Assembly (NCBI GenBank): GCA_900543525.1
Contig: UQRS01000004.1
Coordinates: 1 to 42,840 of the forward strand
Direction: 5' to 3'
From: an uncultured Oscillospiraceae bacterium
GTDB taxonomy: Bacteria > Bacillota > Clostridia > Oscillospirales > Acutalibacteraceae
DNA length: 42,840 bases
Under the pieces are notes generated by a model. It was not told the DNA's origin. It searched no databases and saw only the letters and a program-made list of their open reading frames with translations. Both the position numbers and the translations under genes were made by a program. Shown here in pieces: positions 33,110 to 41,059 of this stretch. Positions within the stretch are counted from its first letter, which is position 1. Every line of letters begins with the position of its first letter.

Positions 33110-33856
33110 TTACAGCGCTCCTACCGCTCCGGCGGCCTCGGCCAGCAGATCGGCCTGCCGAACAATCAGCCCGGTCAGACCGGAGGGCTTCAGCTTCTTC
33201 AGGAGGGCGCGGTCGGCCAGGTCAAAATCCGGCCGGCGGGTGGTGAGGTTGTGGGTATCACTGCCGAAAAGGAGGTCGTACCCCTCCGACAAAAGCGCCG
33301 CCGCAAAGCGGACGCCCGCCCGGTGCGAAAGCGAGTGATTGTTCAGCTGAACCACCACATCGTCAAGGGAAAGCAGTGCCTCCAGCTGCCGATCCTCCAG
33401 GCGGTCGACATACCGATCCAGATGCGCCAGCACCGGCCGCAGCCGATAACGGTAGCAGAGGTTGCAAACCTCCTCCGCCATCCAGTCCTGATAGCCCGTG
33501 TAGGGGATCTCCAGCAGGATCAGATTGGTGCCGGCATAGCACATCTCGGGCAGACGGGTGCATTCGGCAAGATCATGGCAGAGGCAGACCTCCGCCCCGG
33601 GAAACACCTCCGGCAGTCCGGCGCCGGGCAGCTCCCGCCGCAAAAGGCCGAGCCGCTCCTCCCGCCGGGCGAGGAAGGCCTCCCCCGTCTCGCGGAACAG
33701 GTAGAAGTGCGGCGTGGCATAAACCCGGGAGATGCCCTGCTCCCCCAAAATCCGCAGCAGCGAGAGGGAGACCGAAACATCCGCCGCGCCGTCGTCCATG
33801 CCGGGCAGGACGTGGCTGTGGAAGTCAGTTTTAAGCCCTGGTTTTTCGGTTCTCAT
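33110..33856 (-). CDS. CpsB/YwqE-family tyrosine-protein phosphatase
   Basis: A 248-residue PHP-type metal-dependent phosphatase that removes phosphate from tyrosine kinases controlling polysaccharide export. Metal-binding motifs are DFHSHVLPGMDDG near the N-terminus, ATPHF, the later HLDRY, and GSDTHN near residue 205. The ATG at 33856 follows GGAGG by about 6 nt and overlaps the kinase gene end by 26 nt, which indicates coupled translation. The open frame further upstream lies inside the kinase gene and is not used. Kinase-phosphatase pairs like this usually belong to capsule or exopolysaccharide loci, but no glycosyltransferases are present here. Confidence 0.9.
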   Translation of the reverse strand: MRTEKPGLKTDFHSHVLPGMDDGAADVSVSLSLLRILGEQGISRVYATPHFYLFRETGEAFLARREERLGLLRRELPGAGLPEVFPGAEVCLCHDLAECTRLPEMCYAGTNLILLEIPYTGYQDWMAEEVCNLCYRYRLRPVLAHLDRYVDRLEDRQLEALLSLDDVVVQLNNHSLSHRAGVRFAAALLSEGYDLLFGSDTHNLTTRRPDFDLADRALLKKLKPSGLTGLIVRQADLLAEAAGAVGAL

Positions 33857-35324
33857 CCGTCTCCTCCCGCGCGGCGGCAGAGGCGTACTCATCCTCCCTG
33901 CCATAGTAGCCATAGCCGTATTTATAGCCATGTCCGTACCGGCGGCCGTAACGCCGTTTATCCTCGTTGGTGTCGACGAAAATTGTGCCGAGCAGATTGG
34001 TGTTGGTGGTGCGAACCGCCTCAACCGATTCCTCGATATCCCGGTACTGCGTCTTGCCCTGGCGAACCAGCAGCAGCACGCCCGAGGTGTACTTGGACAT
34101 GGAGAGCGCGTCGGTTACAATATTGACCGGCGGCGTATCAATAAAGATGATGTCATAATATTTTTCCAGCGCGTCGAGCAAAACCTCCATATTCTTCGAG
34201 CCGAGCAGCTCGGAAGGGTTCGGGGGGGTCGGCCCGGCGGTAAAAACGTCGAGGTTGGGCAACACATTCTGCTTGATGCAGTCGCCAAGCTCCTCCAGCC
34301 CGGCCAGAACCTTGGACAGGCCCTTGGAATTATCCTGACGGAATATTTTGTGCTGAACCGGTTTGCGCATGTCGGCGTCAATCAGCAAAACCTTGGCGCC
34401 GGTCTGCGACATGGCAATGGCCAGATTGGCCGTGGTGGTCGATTTGTACTCCTCGGGAGAGGAGCTCGAAATCTCAATAATCTTCTTATCACTCGTACCC
34501 AGAGCGAAAATCAGGTTGGTACGGATGGCCTTGTACGCCTCCCGAATCTGGAAGGGGGTTTTCTCGCTCAGCCGCATGGCGGAATAAGTCTCAGCCGAGC
34601 GGTGTCCCTTGTTTTTATACAGCTGCTTTTTCGCTGCGGAATCCATCCGGAAGCTCGGCACCTCTCCCAAAGAGGTGAGGCCGTAAACCTGCTTGACCTC
34701 CTCCTCACTGGTGATGGTCGTGTCGAAGAGGGCGCGCAGCACAATCCCCGCCGCGGGGAGAAGAATGCCGATCAGCGCGCCGACCAGCAAATTAAAGGTC
34801 AGATTGGGAGAAGAGGGGCGCGCCGCCGGAGTGGCGGGGCCGACCACCTCTACCGCGCCGGACTGGGTCACCCGCTTGAGCATATCCGGCGCCAGAGCGG
34901 CGATGGTGTTGCAGATATCCGCCGACAACACCGGGTCGGTGGTCGTGGCCGAGATCCGCATAACCTCCGTCTCATTCACGGCGTTCATGGTCACGACCGA
35001 CTGAATCTGCCGCGCAGAAACCCGGCCGCCCAGCGCCTCCGACACGCTTTGCATGAACGTGTCGTCCTTGAGCAGCACCGAGTATGTGTTCACCAGACTG
35101 ATGGACGCGTTGATGGTTCCGGTGGTGATGACGCCGGTTCCGTCCTGCGCCGTATATCCGTTGTTGACGTACATGTTCAGCGAAGAGGTATACTTCGGCA
35201 CAATCAGAAAGCTGGTCACCGAATAAGCAACCAGAAGACCGGCGATACAGCCGATAATCAATATGTACACCTTTCTGAGCAGCAGGAAAAGCATACCTGC
35301 AATATCAAACTCCTTGGTTTTCAT
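33831..35324 (-). CDS. Wzz-domain BY-type tyrosine kinase (CpsC-CpsD fusion-like) with altered P-loop
   Basis: A 497-residue fused chain-length regulator and tyrosine kinase. Two membrane helices (about 16-42 and 178-200) flank an outer Wzz-like domain. The cytoplasmic kinase domain (about 260-440) has Walker A' LLIDADMRKP (about 314-323) and Walker B IIFIDTPP (about 392-399). The Walker A position reads SPEEYKST (about 289-296) where the family has PGEGKST-type sequence; both glycines are replaced. The C-terminus (about 457-480) carries a tyrosine-rich cluster (RRYGRRYGHGYKYGYGYYG), the autophosphorylation tail. ATG 35324 follows AAGGAG by 6 nt. The gene is first in an operon with its CpsB-like phosphatase. 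Confidence 0.88.
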   Translation of the reverse strand: MKTKEFDIAGMLFLLLRKVYILIIGCIAGLLVAYSVTSFLIVPKYTSSLNMYVNNGYTAQDGTGVITTGTINASISLVNTYSVLLKDDTFMQSVSEALGGRVSARQIQSVVTMNAVNETEVMRISATTTDPVLSADICNTIAALAPDMLKRVTQSGAVEVVGPATPAARPSSPNLTFNLLVGALIGILLPAAGIVLRALFDTTITSEEEVKQVYGLTSLGEVPSFRMDSAAKKQLYKNKGHRSAETYSAMRLSEKTPFQIREAYKAIRTNLIFALGTSDKKIIEISSSSPEEYKSTTTANLAIAMSQTGAKVLLIDADMRKPVQHKIFRQDNSKGLSKVLAGLEELGDCIKQNVLPNLDVFTAGPTPPNPSELLGSKNMEVLLDALEKYYDIIFIDTPPVNIVTDALSMSKYTSGVLLLVRQGKTQYRDIEESVEAVRTTNTNLLGTIFVDTNEDKRRYGRRYGHGYKYGYGYYGREDEYASAAAREETDENRKTRA

Positions 35325-35427
35325 ACCCTTCTCCTTAGCAGATAATGTTCGGTTCCTTGCCTTTTGCAAAGAGGCTGCCGACGTCACCGGAAGGCGCCCC
35401 CTCTCAAAGGGCAAAAACAATGCTGTT

Positions 35428-35457
35428 ATTATAGCATAGGCCGCGGCGCCCTGTAAA
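35428..35457 (-). promoter_or_regulatory. Promoter of the tyrosine kinase-phosphatase operon
   Basis: On the minus strand TTTACA and TATAAT are spaced by 18 nt, with an extended -10 (TGCTATAAT). The predicted start is about 100 nt from the kinase ATG. Confidence 0.75.
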
Positions 35458-35469
35458 GCGATTTACAGG
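35450..35469. promoter_or_regulatory. Perfect inverted repeat over the -35 of the kinase promoter
   Basis: CCTGTAAA-GCGA-TTTACAGG: two 8-bp arms with a 4-bp centre. One arm contains the -35 hexamer. There is no T-run after it on the minus strand, so an operator is likelier than a terminator for the upstream ArsC-like gene. Confidence 0.55.
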
Positions 35470-35503
35470 ATAAAAAATATGACAGGCGCGATTCAGAGAG
35501 AAA

Positions 35504-35839
35504 TTATTCCCAGTTTTTCCAAACCTCCGGCTGATAGCCGACCGTCGCCTGCCGTCCGTTGCGGACGATCGGGGTTTTGAGATATTCGGGATGCTCGGCC
35601 AGCTTTTCCAGCTTGTCCTCCTCATGGGAGAGGTAGCGCACAAGCGCCGCGCCATCCGCCTTTTCCTCCACCAGGGCGTCCAGCCCGCCGAGCGCTGCGG
35701 CGACGCTTTTCAGCTCTCCCCTGGACATCCCCTTCACCTTCAGATCCACATTCTGGAACCGGATGCCCCGCTCCTTGAAATACCGCTGTGCCTTTTTGGT
35801 ATCGAAGCACTTGGCCTTTCCAAAAACCTGAATATTCAT
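35504..35839 (-). CDS. ArsC/Spx-family thioredoxin-fold protein
   Basis: A 111-residue protein of the ArsC/YffB/Spx group. The single N-terminal Cys lies in the family motif KCFDTKKAQRYFKERGI (about 10-26), and the C-terminal part has LKTPIVRNGRQATVGYQPE, with the cis-Pro loop of the fold. It lacks the second Cys of the CxxC of Spx and the extra Arg/Cys set of a proven arsenate reductase, so it is better called an ArsC-like reductase of unknown substrate. ATG 35839 overlaps the rqcH stop by 4 nt (ATGA), with AAGGAGG 7 nt upstream. It is thus translationally coupled to rqcH. Confidence 0.85.
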   Translation of the reverse strand: MNIQVFGKAKCFDTKKAQRYFKERGIRFQNVDLKVKGMSRGELKSVAAALGGLDALVEEKADGAALVRYLSHEEDKLEKLAEHPEYLKTPIVRNGRQATVGYQPEVWKNWE

Positions 35840-37608
35840 ATAAATACCTCCTTCGATACGGCCAGGCGGCGGCAAACCTCCCGATCCGGCGTGACATAGA
35901 GAGTGCGGTTGCCGGTGTAAATCACCATGCCCGGCCGACCGCCGGCCGGCTTTTTCACCCGCCGCACCGGCGCAAAGTCAACCGGCACAGAGGCGGAGTC
36001 CCGCCCTTTTGAAAAATAGGCCGCGAGAGTCGCCGCCTCCTGCAAGGCGGTAGCCGAAGCCTCTTTCCCCGCGCAGCAGACAATCACGTGAGAGCCGGGC
36101 ATGTCCTTGACATGCAGCCAGAGGTCGTCCCGGTCGGCGGTTTTCAGCGTGAGCTGATCGTTCTGGCGGTTGTTGCGCCCGACCAGAATCCGCAGCCCGT
36201 CGGAGGAGCAAAACTCCATCGGGCGGCCTGCCGCCGGCTGACGGTTCTTCCGTCCTCCGGGCAGGCGAAGATAACCGCCGGCGGCCAGCTCCTCCCGGAT
36301 TTCGGCAAGGTCGGCGGCCGTTCCCGCACGGCTTAAAGCGTCAAACACGCTGTCCAGATAGCGTAGCTCCTCCTCCCCCGCCGCAATCAGGCGGGTCAGC
36401 GTTTGCTCGGCGGTGTAGCTTTTTTTATAATCCTTGAAATACTTCTGCGCGTTGGCCGCCGGAGAAAGTGCGGCGTTCAGCGGAATTTTGACCTCGCTCA
36501 GCTCGGGGTCGTAGTAGTTCTGCACCACCGCGGCCGAGGCGCCCTTGGGAATGCTGTGCAGATTGGCCTTGAGCAGCTCGCCGAAGACGCGGTATTTCTC
36601 CCGGTCGGCGCAGCGAGCAAGGTCGCCGCGCTGGGCGTCCAGCTTGCGGGAGATGCGGGCGGTCGTGGTGGAAAGGAGGCGGAGCAGCTCGGCACTCTTG
36701 TGCTTCATGGCGGCCACCCGCTCCCGCTCGGCATAAAAGCTATCAAGCAGGGTCGAGTAATCGTCCAGTTCCCGGGTCACCGCCGCGCCGCCGTACTGCG
36801 ACACCTCGGTAAAAGTAAAGTCGATCGGCTCGCCCGACGGCGTGCTGACCAGCACCGGCTGTCCGGCGGCGGCAATCTTCTCCGCAAGGCGGCCGAGATA
36901 AATCTCCAGCCTGGCATATTGCTCGGCGCTCATCGACGACACCGCAATGTCGGCGTCGCGGCAGGCGCGGAAGGCCACCTCTCTGCAAACAATGCGGGAG
37001 ACCCCCTCGACCGTGCGGGAAAGGGCGTCGGAGAGCCGGTCTCCCTCCATTTCCCTCAAGCGGGAGGAGACCGCGGCAGCCCCCTCTTTCAGCAGATTCA
37101 CCTTGTCCTGCGGCCGGGGCGGCTGATAGGCAGCGCCGGGGAAAATCATGCGGTCGGAGGGCTTTTCGGGATCGCTGCGCCGCACCGCGTCGACAATCCG
37201 GCCGTCATCCCCGATCAGGAGGATATTGCTGCGGCTGCCCATAATCTCCACCACCAGGCGGGGGGAGATGATGTCCCCCATCTCGTTGCGGGCCTCAAAC
37301 TCCAGCTCGGCCACCCGGTCGAGGCCGTACTGCCGCACGGCGGTCAGCCGCGCCCCCGACAAAAGCTTGCGCAGCAGCATGCAGAACATCGGCGGCTGCG
37401 CCGGGTTCTCCGGTGCGAAGCGGGTAAAGTGCAGCCGCGGTGCGCTTCCGCCGGCCGAAAGCAGCAGCCGCCCCGAAAAGCCGGGCGAGCGGAGAAAGAG
37501 CACAATCTCCTCTCTGGCGGGCTGATGAATCTTGTCCACGCGGGCGCCGCGCGCGTTTTGTTCGATTTCCTGTATCAGTTTGCGCAGCAGCGCGCCGTCC
37601 AGTGCCAA
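35836..37608 (-). CDS. rqcH: Rqc2-type NFACT protein RqcH (ribosome quality control)
   Basis: A 590-residue NFACT protein. The N-terminal NFACT-N domain (about 1-200) carries the Asp97-Arg98 pair of active RqcH proteins. A middle coiled coil and HhH region (about 280-430) follows, then the C-terminal NFACT-R domain (about 460-570, with RILVGRNNRQNDQLTLK and DLWLHVKDMPGSHVIV). RqcH binds stalled large ribosomal subunits and adds an alanine tail to the blocked peptide. Older annotation calls this a fibronectin-binding protein. The TTG start at 37608 has AAAGG about 11 nt upstream and gives the usual MALDG beginning. It is followed by the overlapping ArsC-like gene. Confidence 0.92.
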   Translation of the reverse strand: MALDGALLRKLIQEIEQNARGARVDKIHQPAREEIVLFLRSPGFSGRLLLSAGGSAPRLHFTRFAPENPAQPPMFCMLLRKLLSGARLTAVRQYGLDRVAELEFEARNEMGDIISPRLVVEIMGSRSNILLIGDDGRIVDAVRRSDPEKPSDRMIFPGAAYQPPRPQDKVNLLKEGAAAVSSRLREMEGDRLSDALSRTVEGVSRIVCREVAFRACRDADIAVSSMSAEQYARLEIYLGRLAEKIAAAGQPVLVSTPSGEPIDFTFTEVSQYGGAAVTRELDDYSTLLDSFYAERERVAAMKHKSAELLRLLSTTTARISRKLDAQRGDLARCADREKYRVFGELLKANLHSIPKGASAAVVQNYYDPELSEVKIPLNAALSPAANAQKYFKDYKKSYTAEQTLTRLIAAGEEELRYLDSVFDALSRAGTAADLAEIREELAAGGYLRLPGGRKNRQPAAGRPMEFCSSDGLRILVGRNNRQNDQLTLKTADRDDLWLHVKDMPGSHVIVCCAGKEASATALQEAATLAAYFSKGRDSASVPVDFAPVRRVKKPAGGRPGMVIYTGNRTLYVTPDREVCRRLAVSKEVFI

Positions 37609-37739
37609 AACACGTTCATCCTTTCATATACTCTGCGCCGACCCATATACAAAAGGCGGCAGGCGGCGAACCTTTTTTTCTCAGACAATACCCTCGTCAA
37701 CCGATGGTATGGGTCAAGAAGCAATATTTCCGATTAAAT

Positions 37740-37768
37740 ATAATAGCAAAATTTGGATACTCAGCAAA
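37740..37768 (-). promoter_or_regulatory. Possible promoter of rqcH
   Basis: On the minus strand a weak -35 TTTGCT lies 17 nt from TATTAT, with a TG one base before the -10. The -35 falls inside one copy of the 23-bp direct repeat described below. Confidence 0.4.
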
Positions 37769-37889
37769 CTATAGGCCTTTGCCCTCAAAGCCATATCAAA
37801 AATAAAATCCCCGGCGTTTTGCCGCAAGGCGAAACGCGTGGCAAAGGCAACACAAAGCTTTAACATTCAGCAAACTATAGGCCTTTGCC
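37761..37889. repeat. 23-bp direct repeat pair enclosing a GNRA-type hairpin
   Basis: A 23-bp sequence beginning TCAGCAAACT and ending GGCCTTTGCC occurs at 37761-37783 and again at 37867-37889, 106 bp apart. Between them, 37814-37837 forms a 10-bp stem (GCGTTTTGCC with GGCGAAACGC, one G-U) closed by a GCAA tetraloop, and GGCAAAGGC recurs near 37840. The unit lies between the Nif3-like gene and rqcH. Confidence 0.75.
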
Positions 37890-37894
37890 GGATC

Positions 37895-38662
37895 TCAAAC
37901 ATATTTGGCCGGCTCGACCTCCTTGGCTGCGGCGACCGAAAGATCGGGGAAGGCGGCCGACAGCCGGCGGCACAGCTCCTGCACAATTTTTTGCTCGGTG
38001 CAGAAGTGTCCCCCGTCAACCAGAGAAATGCCGAGCACCCCGGCCAGCAGCAGCTCATGATGCCGCGCCTCCCCCGTGACGAGGGCGTCGGCTCCGGCCT
38101 CTGCCGCCGTTTCGAGGAGGTCGGCGCCGCTCCCGCCGAGGACGGCAACCCGCCGGATCTCCCGCCCGGGGTCGGTGTACCGTACTCCGCCGCAGCCGAG
38201 CTTCTCCTTCACATAGGCAGCAAACACCGCCGGAGACATCGGCTGTGCCAGCCGGCCGATGCGGGCCATGGGCGGCGTGTTCTCCTCCCCGTCGGGAAGC
38301 GGCCGTACCTCCTGCAGTTCGAGGGCAGCGGCCAGAACATCATTCACTCCACCGGCCGCCGCGTCCAGATTGGTATGGGCGCAGATGGCCGACATACCTC
38401 CCGCCGCCAGAAGATAGGGAACGCTCTCCCCCTCCAGCCGGCGCAAAGGGTGAAAAATCACCGGGTGATGGCTGACGATCAGGTTGTGCCCGGCCTTTTC
38501 CGCCTGCCGCACGACGTCCGCCGTGATGTCAAAGCAAACCGTAACACCCGTAACCGGCGCCGTCCGGCTGCCGACCAGCAGGCCGGCGTTGTCCATGGAC
38601 AGCTGGGTCGCAAAGGGCGCCCACCCATCCAAAAATGTATAAATTTCCTCTACCCGCGGCAT
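37895..38662 (-). CDS. Nif3-like dinuclear metal centre protein (DUF34)
   Basis: A 255-residue protein of the NIF3/DUF34 family, which forms hexamers with a two-metal site. The metal motifs are SHHPVIFHP (about 65-73), AHTNLD (about 94-99) and GGHFCTEQ (about 216-223), all intact. Some homologues have been annotated as GTP cyclohydrolase type 2, but that activity is not accepted for the family; the real role is unresolved. The ATG at 38662 is preceded by AAAGGATG. It lies 159 nt downstream of trmK in the same direction, a gene pair that is widely kept in Firmicutes. Confidence 0.9.
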   Translation of the reverse strand: MPRVEEIYTFLDGWAPFATQLSMDNAGLLVGSRTAPVTGVTVCFDITADVVRQAEKAGHNLIVSHHPVIFHPLRRLEGESVPYLLAAGGMSAICAHTNLDAAAGGVNDVLAAALELQEVRPLPDGEENTPPMARIGRLAQPMSPAVFAAYVKEKLGCGGVRYTDPGREIRRVAVLGGSGADLLETAAEAGADALVTGEARHHELLLAGVLGISLVDGGHFCTEQKIVQELCRRLSAAFPDLSVAAAKEVEPAKYV

Positions 38663-38821
38663 AGATTCTCATCCTTTCCCGGCCTTCCGGCAGCGCAGTC
38701 CGCCCCGGACGCCGCGCTTGTAAAAAAGCGGTACGCCGGCCTTTTTGATTTTTATTCAGAGGTTTGCCGCTTTCCTCGGCCGGTTTAACACACAAGGCTC
38801 TGCAGCAGCTGCACCCCGCCG

Positions 38822-39547
38822 CTATTCGGAAAGAGGCAGGGTATCCTCCGCCTCTGTGGCGGACTGCTCCGCCGCCTCCAGCACCCGGCCGAGGAAGGCG
38901 GCACAGCGCGCCGCGTGGGCGTACGCCTCCGCCCGGCGGGGAATATGTTCGAGGTCGGCCGCCTCCTTCAAAAGGCGGCGGTGCTGCCAGGCGATGTAGC
39001 GCCGCTCGGCCGCGTCCCGGCCGCGCAGATGGCCGATATACGCCTCCGCCTCGGAATAGGCACCGCACTCTCCCGTGTATTCGGCAGCGATGATCGCATA
39101 CACGCGGCCGGCATCCTCCACCGCCAGCTCCCGCCGGATGGAGAAGCCGCCGTCCGACAAAAAGCAGCGCAGCTCCTCCGCCGAGGTCATGGGCTGAAGC
39201 AGCAGCAGCGGCCGGCGGGTTTTTACCCAGTCGGCGGCCGCTAAAATCGAGGCGATCACCTCGCCGCCCATGCCGGCAATGACGATGGTGTCCGCTTCCC
39301 CCTCCCGAACCGGAGAAAGGCCGTCACCGAGCCGAAGATCTACCCCCTCGGCTCCGCTGACGGCCAGGTTTTTTGCAGCCACGGCAAGCGGCCCTTTGTG
39401 AATATCGCAGGCGATAATGCTTTTTGCCCGGCCGGAAGCGGCCAGCGCGATCGGGAGATAGGCGTGATCGGTGCCGATATCGGCCACCCGCGCCCCCTCC
39501 GAAATCAGAGACAAAATCGCCGACAGACGTTTGCTGAGCTCCGGCAT
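38822..39547 (-). CDS. trmK: tRNA (adenine(22)-N1)-methyltransferase TrmK
   Basis: A 241-residue class I methyltransferase that makes m1A at position 22 of tRNA with S-adenosylmethionine. The SAM-binding motif VADIGTDHAYLPIAL is at about 23-37, the acidic strand IIACDIH at about 44-50, and the motif IAGMGGEVI at about 84-92. A C-terminal helical hairpin (about 165-230) is typical of TrmK. I chose the ATG at 39547, 7 nt after the DUF1858 stop; a TTG at 39568 would overlap that gene. Confidence 0.9.
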   Translation of the reverse strand: MPELSKRLSAILSLISEGARVADIGTDHAYLPIALAASGRAKSIIACDIHKGPLAVAAKNLAVSGAEGVDLRLGDGLSPVREGEADTIVIAGMGGEVIASILAAADWVKTRRPLLLLQPMTSAEELRCFLSDGGFSIRRELAVEDAGRVYAIIAAEYTGECGAYSEAEAYIGHLRGRDAAERRYIAWQHRRLLKEAADLEHIPRRAEAYAHAARCAAFLGRVLEAAEQSATEAEDTLPLSE

Positions 39548-39554
39548 ATCCGCC

Positions 39555-39755
39555 TTATGCCTCTGCAAAAAAGGCGTTCAGCTTGTCCAGAAGCGCGTCA
39601 ACATCGGTGCCGTGCACCGCGCAGGCCTGCTCGATGCTCTCCCCGCGGGAGGCAGGGCAGCCGAGGCAATGCATTCCGATTTCAAAAAAGAACTTGGCGG
39701 CGTCGGTATTCTGATCCAGCACATCGCCGATCAGCATATCTTTTGTGATTTTCAT
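39555..39755 (-). CDS. DUF1858 domain protein
   Basis: A 66-residue protein made only of the DUF1858 domain, with the conserved core MLIGDVLDQN and the paired cysteines in HCLGCPASRGESIEQAC. The small domain is found alone or fused to hybrid-cluster and redox proteins and may bind a metal or respond to nitric oxide or oxygen; the function is not settled. The ATG at 39755 is preceded by AAAGGATGATG. It is the first gene of the DUF1858-trmK-Nif3 operon. The link to tRNA methylation seems positional only. Confidence 0.82.
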   Translation of the reverse strand: MKITKDMLIGDVLDQNTDAAKFFFEIGMHCLGCPASRGESIEQACAVHGTDVDALLDKLNAFFAEA

Positions 39756-39882
39756 CTTTCATCATCCTTTGTTTGAAATTTGGGGAAGAACGGCCGCTTT
39801 GACGACCCTCCCCTATTTTTAAGATATCCCCCGCCCGGCGGCAAATAGCCGGCAGACAGCGGACAATCTTTTTTCCAAAAAC

Positions 39883-39908
39883 AGTATACCATGAATCATT
39901 TTAAATGA
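39883..39908. promoter_or_regulatory. Divergent control region of DUF1858/trmK and the metal-binding lipoprotein
   Basis: A minus-strand TATACT (39883-39888) is adjacent to the 13-bp palindrome TCATTT-T-AAATGA (39896-39908). On the plus strand TATAAT boxes lie at 39931-39936 and 39947-39952 without good -35 hexamers. A metal-responsive repressor of the lipoprotein gene is an obvious guess, but the palindrome does not match the Zur, Fur or AdcR consensus. Together with the leader terminator this accounts for the 305-bp gap 39756-40060. Confidence 0.4.
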
Positions 39909-40009
39909 AAAGCAAATTTTTACTTTATTTTATAATCCGCATGGGGTATAATAGCTGGAGGCGCGATATCATCAAGCACATAAAAGCAAAAACGTTTTTA
40001 AGATACCGG

Positions 40010-40029
40010 ACAGCCGCGCGGCTGTTTTT
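40010..40029 (+). terminator. Terminator-like hairpin in the leader of the metal-binding lipoprotein gene
   Basis: ACAGCC-GCGC-GGCTGT followed by TTTTT, a compact intrinsic-terminator shape, lies 32 nt before the TTG start at 40061 and downstream of the TATAAT boxes. It suggests transcription attenuation. Confidence 0.6.
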
Positions 40030-40060
40030 CGCCAATTCACAGAAAAAAAGGAGCATTCAG

Positions 40061-40978
40061 TTGCACATTAAGAAATTTGCAAAAACAATAAAACGCCTGA
40101 CTTCCGGCCTTTTGGCCGGTGTTTTAACCTGCTGCCTTACCGGCCTTGCCGCTTGCAAAGCGCCGGAGGCTGCCGATTCCGGCCGGCTGGAGATAGTCGC
40201 CTCCTTCGCGCCGGTGTATGCCCTTACCCTGACCATCGCCGAAGGGGCGGACAACCTCTCGGTTTCCTGCATGGCGGCAAACAGCACCGGCTGCCTGCAC
40301 GACTATCAGATTACGGCCGACGATATGAAGCGTGTGGAAAAAGCGGATCTCTACATCATTGGCGGCGCCGGAATGGAAGGATCCTTCCTCGACAAAATTA
40401 CGGCGCAGTACAAAGCGCTTACCGTTGCCGACAGCTCCGAGGGGGCGCTCCTGCTGAAGGAGGATGGCGGCGTCAATCCGCACATCTGGCTCTCCACCGA
40501 AAACGCGGCCGTCATGGCCGGCAATATATGCAAAGCCCTTTCGGCCGCCAGCCCGGAAAACGCCGACCTGTTCCGCCAAAACCTCACCCGCTTTCAGGCC
40601 GGGGCGGCGGCGCTTCACGACGCATATATCGACCGCTTTTCCGCCCTGCAGAACCGCAGAATCATCACCTTTCACGAGGCGTTTGAATACCTGGCGGACG
40701 AGTTCGGGCTGGAGGTAGACGCGGTCATCGAGACCGAGCCGGGAACCGCCCCCGATCCGCAGACTTTAAGCAGCCTGATCGAAAGGGTGAAGTCCGGCAG
40801 CTGCAACGCCATTTTCACCGAACCGCAATACCCCGACGACACCGCCCGAACCATTTCGAGAGAGACAAACGTGCCGGTCTATGTCCTGGATCCGATCGTC
40901 ACGGGTGAAATGACGGCCGACAGCTTTCTCTCCACCCTGCAAAGCGACCTGGACACCCTGCTGTCCGCACTGCGCTGA
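40061..40978 (+). CDS. Metal ABC transporter substrate-binding lipoprotein (ZnuA/TroA-like)
   Basis: A 305-residue lipoprotein of the cluster A-I binding proteins for zinc or manganese. The signal peptide ends in a lipobox (LTGLAAC). The metal ligands of the family are visible: His in LHDYQIT, His in GVNPHIW, His in ITFHEAF, and an acidic residue in the C-terminal lobe (FTEPQYPDD...VYVLDPI). The His-rich loop typical of zinc-type ZnuA is absent. The TTG start at 40061 follows AAAAGGAG by 7 nt; the long open frame upstream crosses the promoter and leader hairpin and is not coding. No ATPase or permease gene is adjacent, so its partners lie elsewhere. Zinc rather than manganese is an inference only. 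Confidence 0.85.
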   Translation: MHIKKFAKTIKRLTSGLLAGVLTCCLTGLAACKAPEAADSGRLEIVASFAPVYALTLTIAEGADNLSVSCMAANSTGCLHDYQITADDMKRVEKADLYIIGGAGMEGSFLDKITAQYKALTVADSSEGALLLKEDGGVNPHIWLSTENAAVMAGNICKALSAASPENADLFRQNLTRFQAGAAALHDAYIDRFSALQNRRIITFHEAFEYLADEFGLEVDAVIETEPGTAPDPQTLSSLIERVKSGSCNAIFTEPQYPDDTARTISRETNVPVYVLDPIVTGEMTADSFLSTLQSDLDTLLSALR

Positions 40979-41059
40979 GCCGGGCTTTGCACACGCTGTA
41001 AAAATGCGGACGGCAGATTTTAAAAAAAGCACATTTTTCTGAGAGGATGATAAAACATA

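Noticed and set aside
33831..35324. Capsule biosynthesis cluster
   Set aside because: Only the regulatory kinase and phosphatase are present; no glycosyltransferases, flippase or polymerase flank them in this window.
39905..40060. A 52-residue N-terminal extension of the metal-binding lipoprotein
   Set aside because: It crosses TATAAT boxes and a terminator-like hairpin and would bury the lipoprotein signal; AAAAGGAG supports the TTG at 40061.
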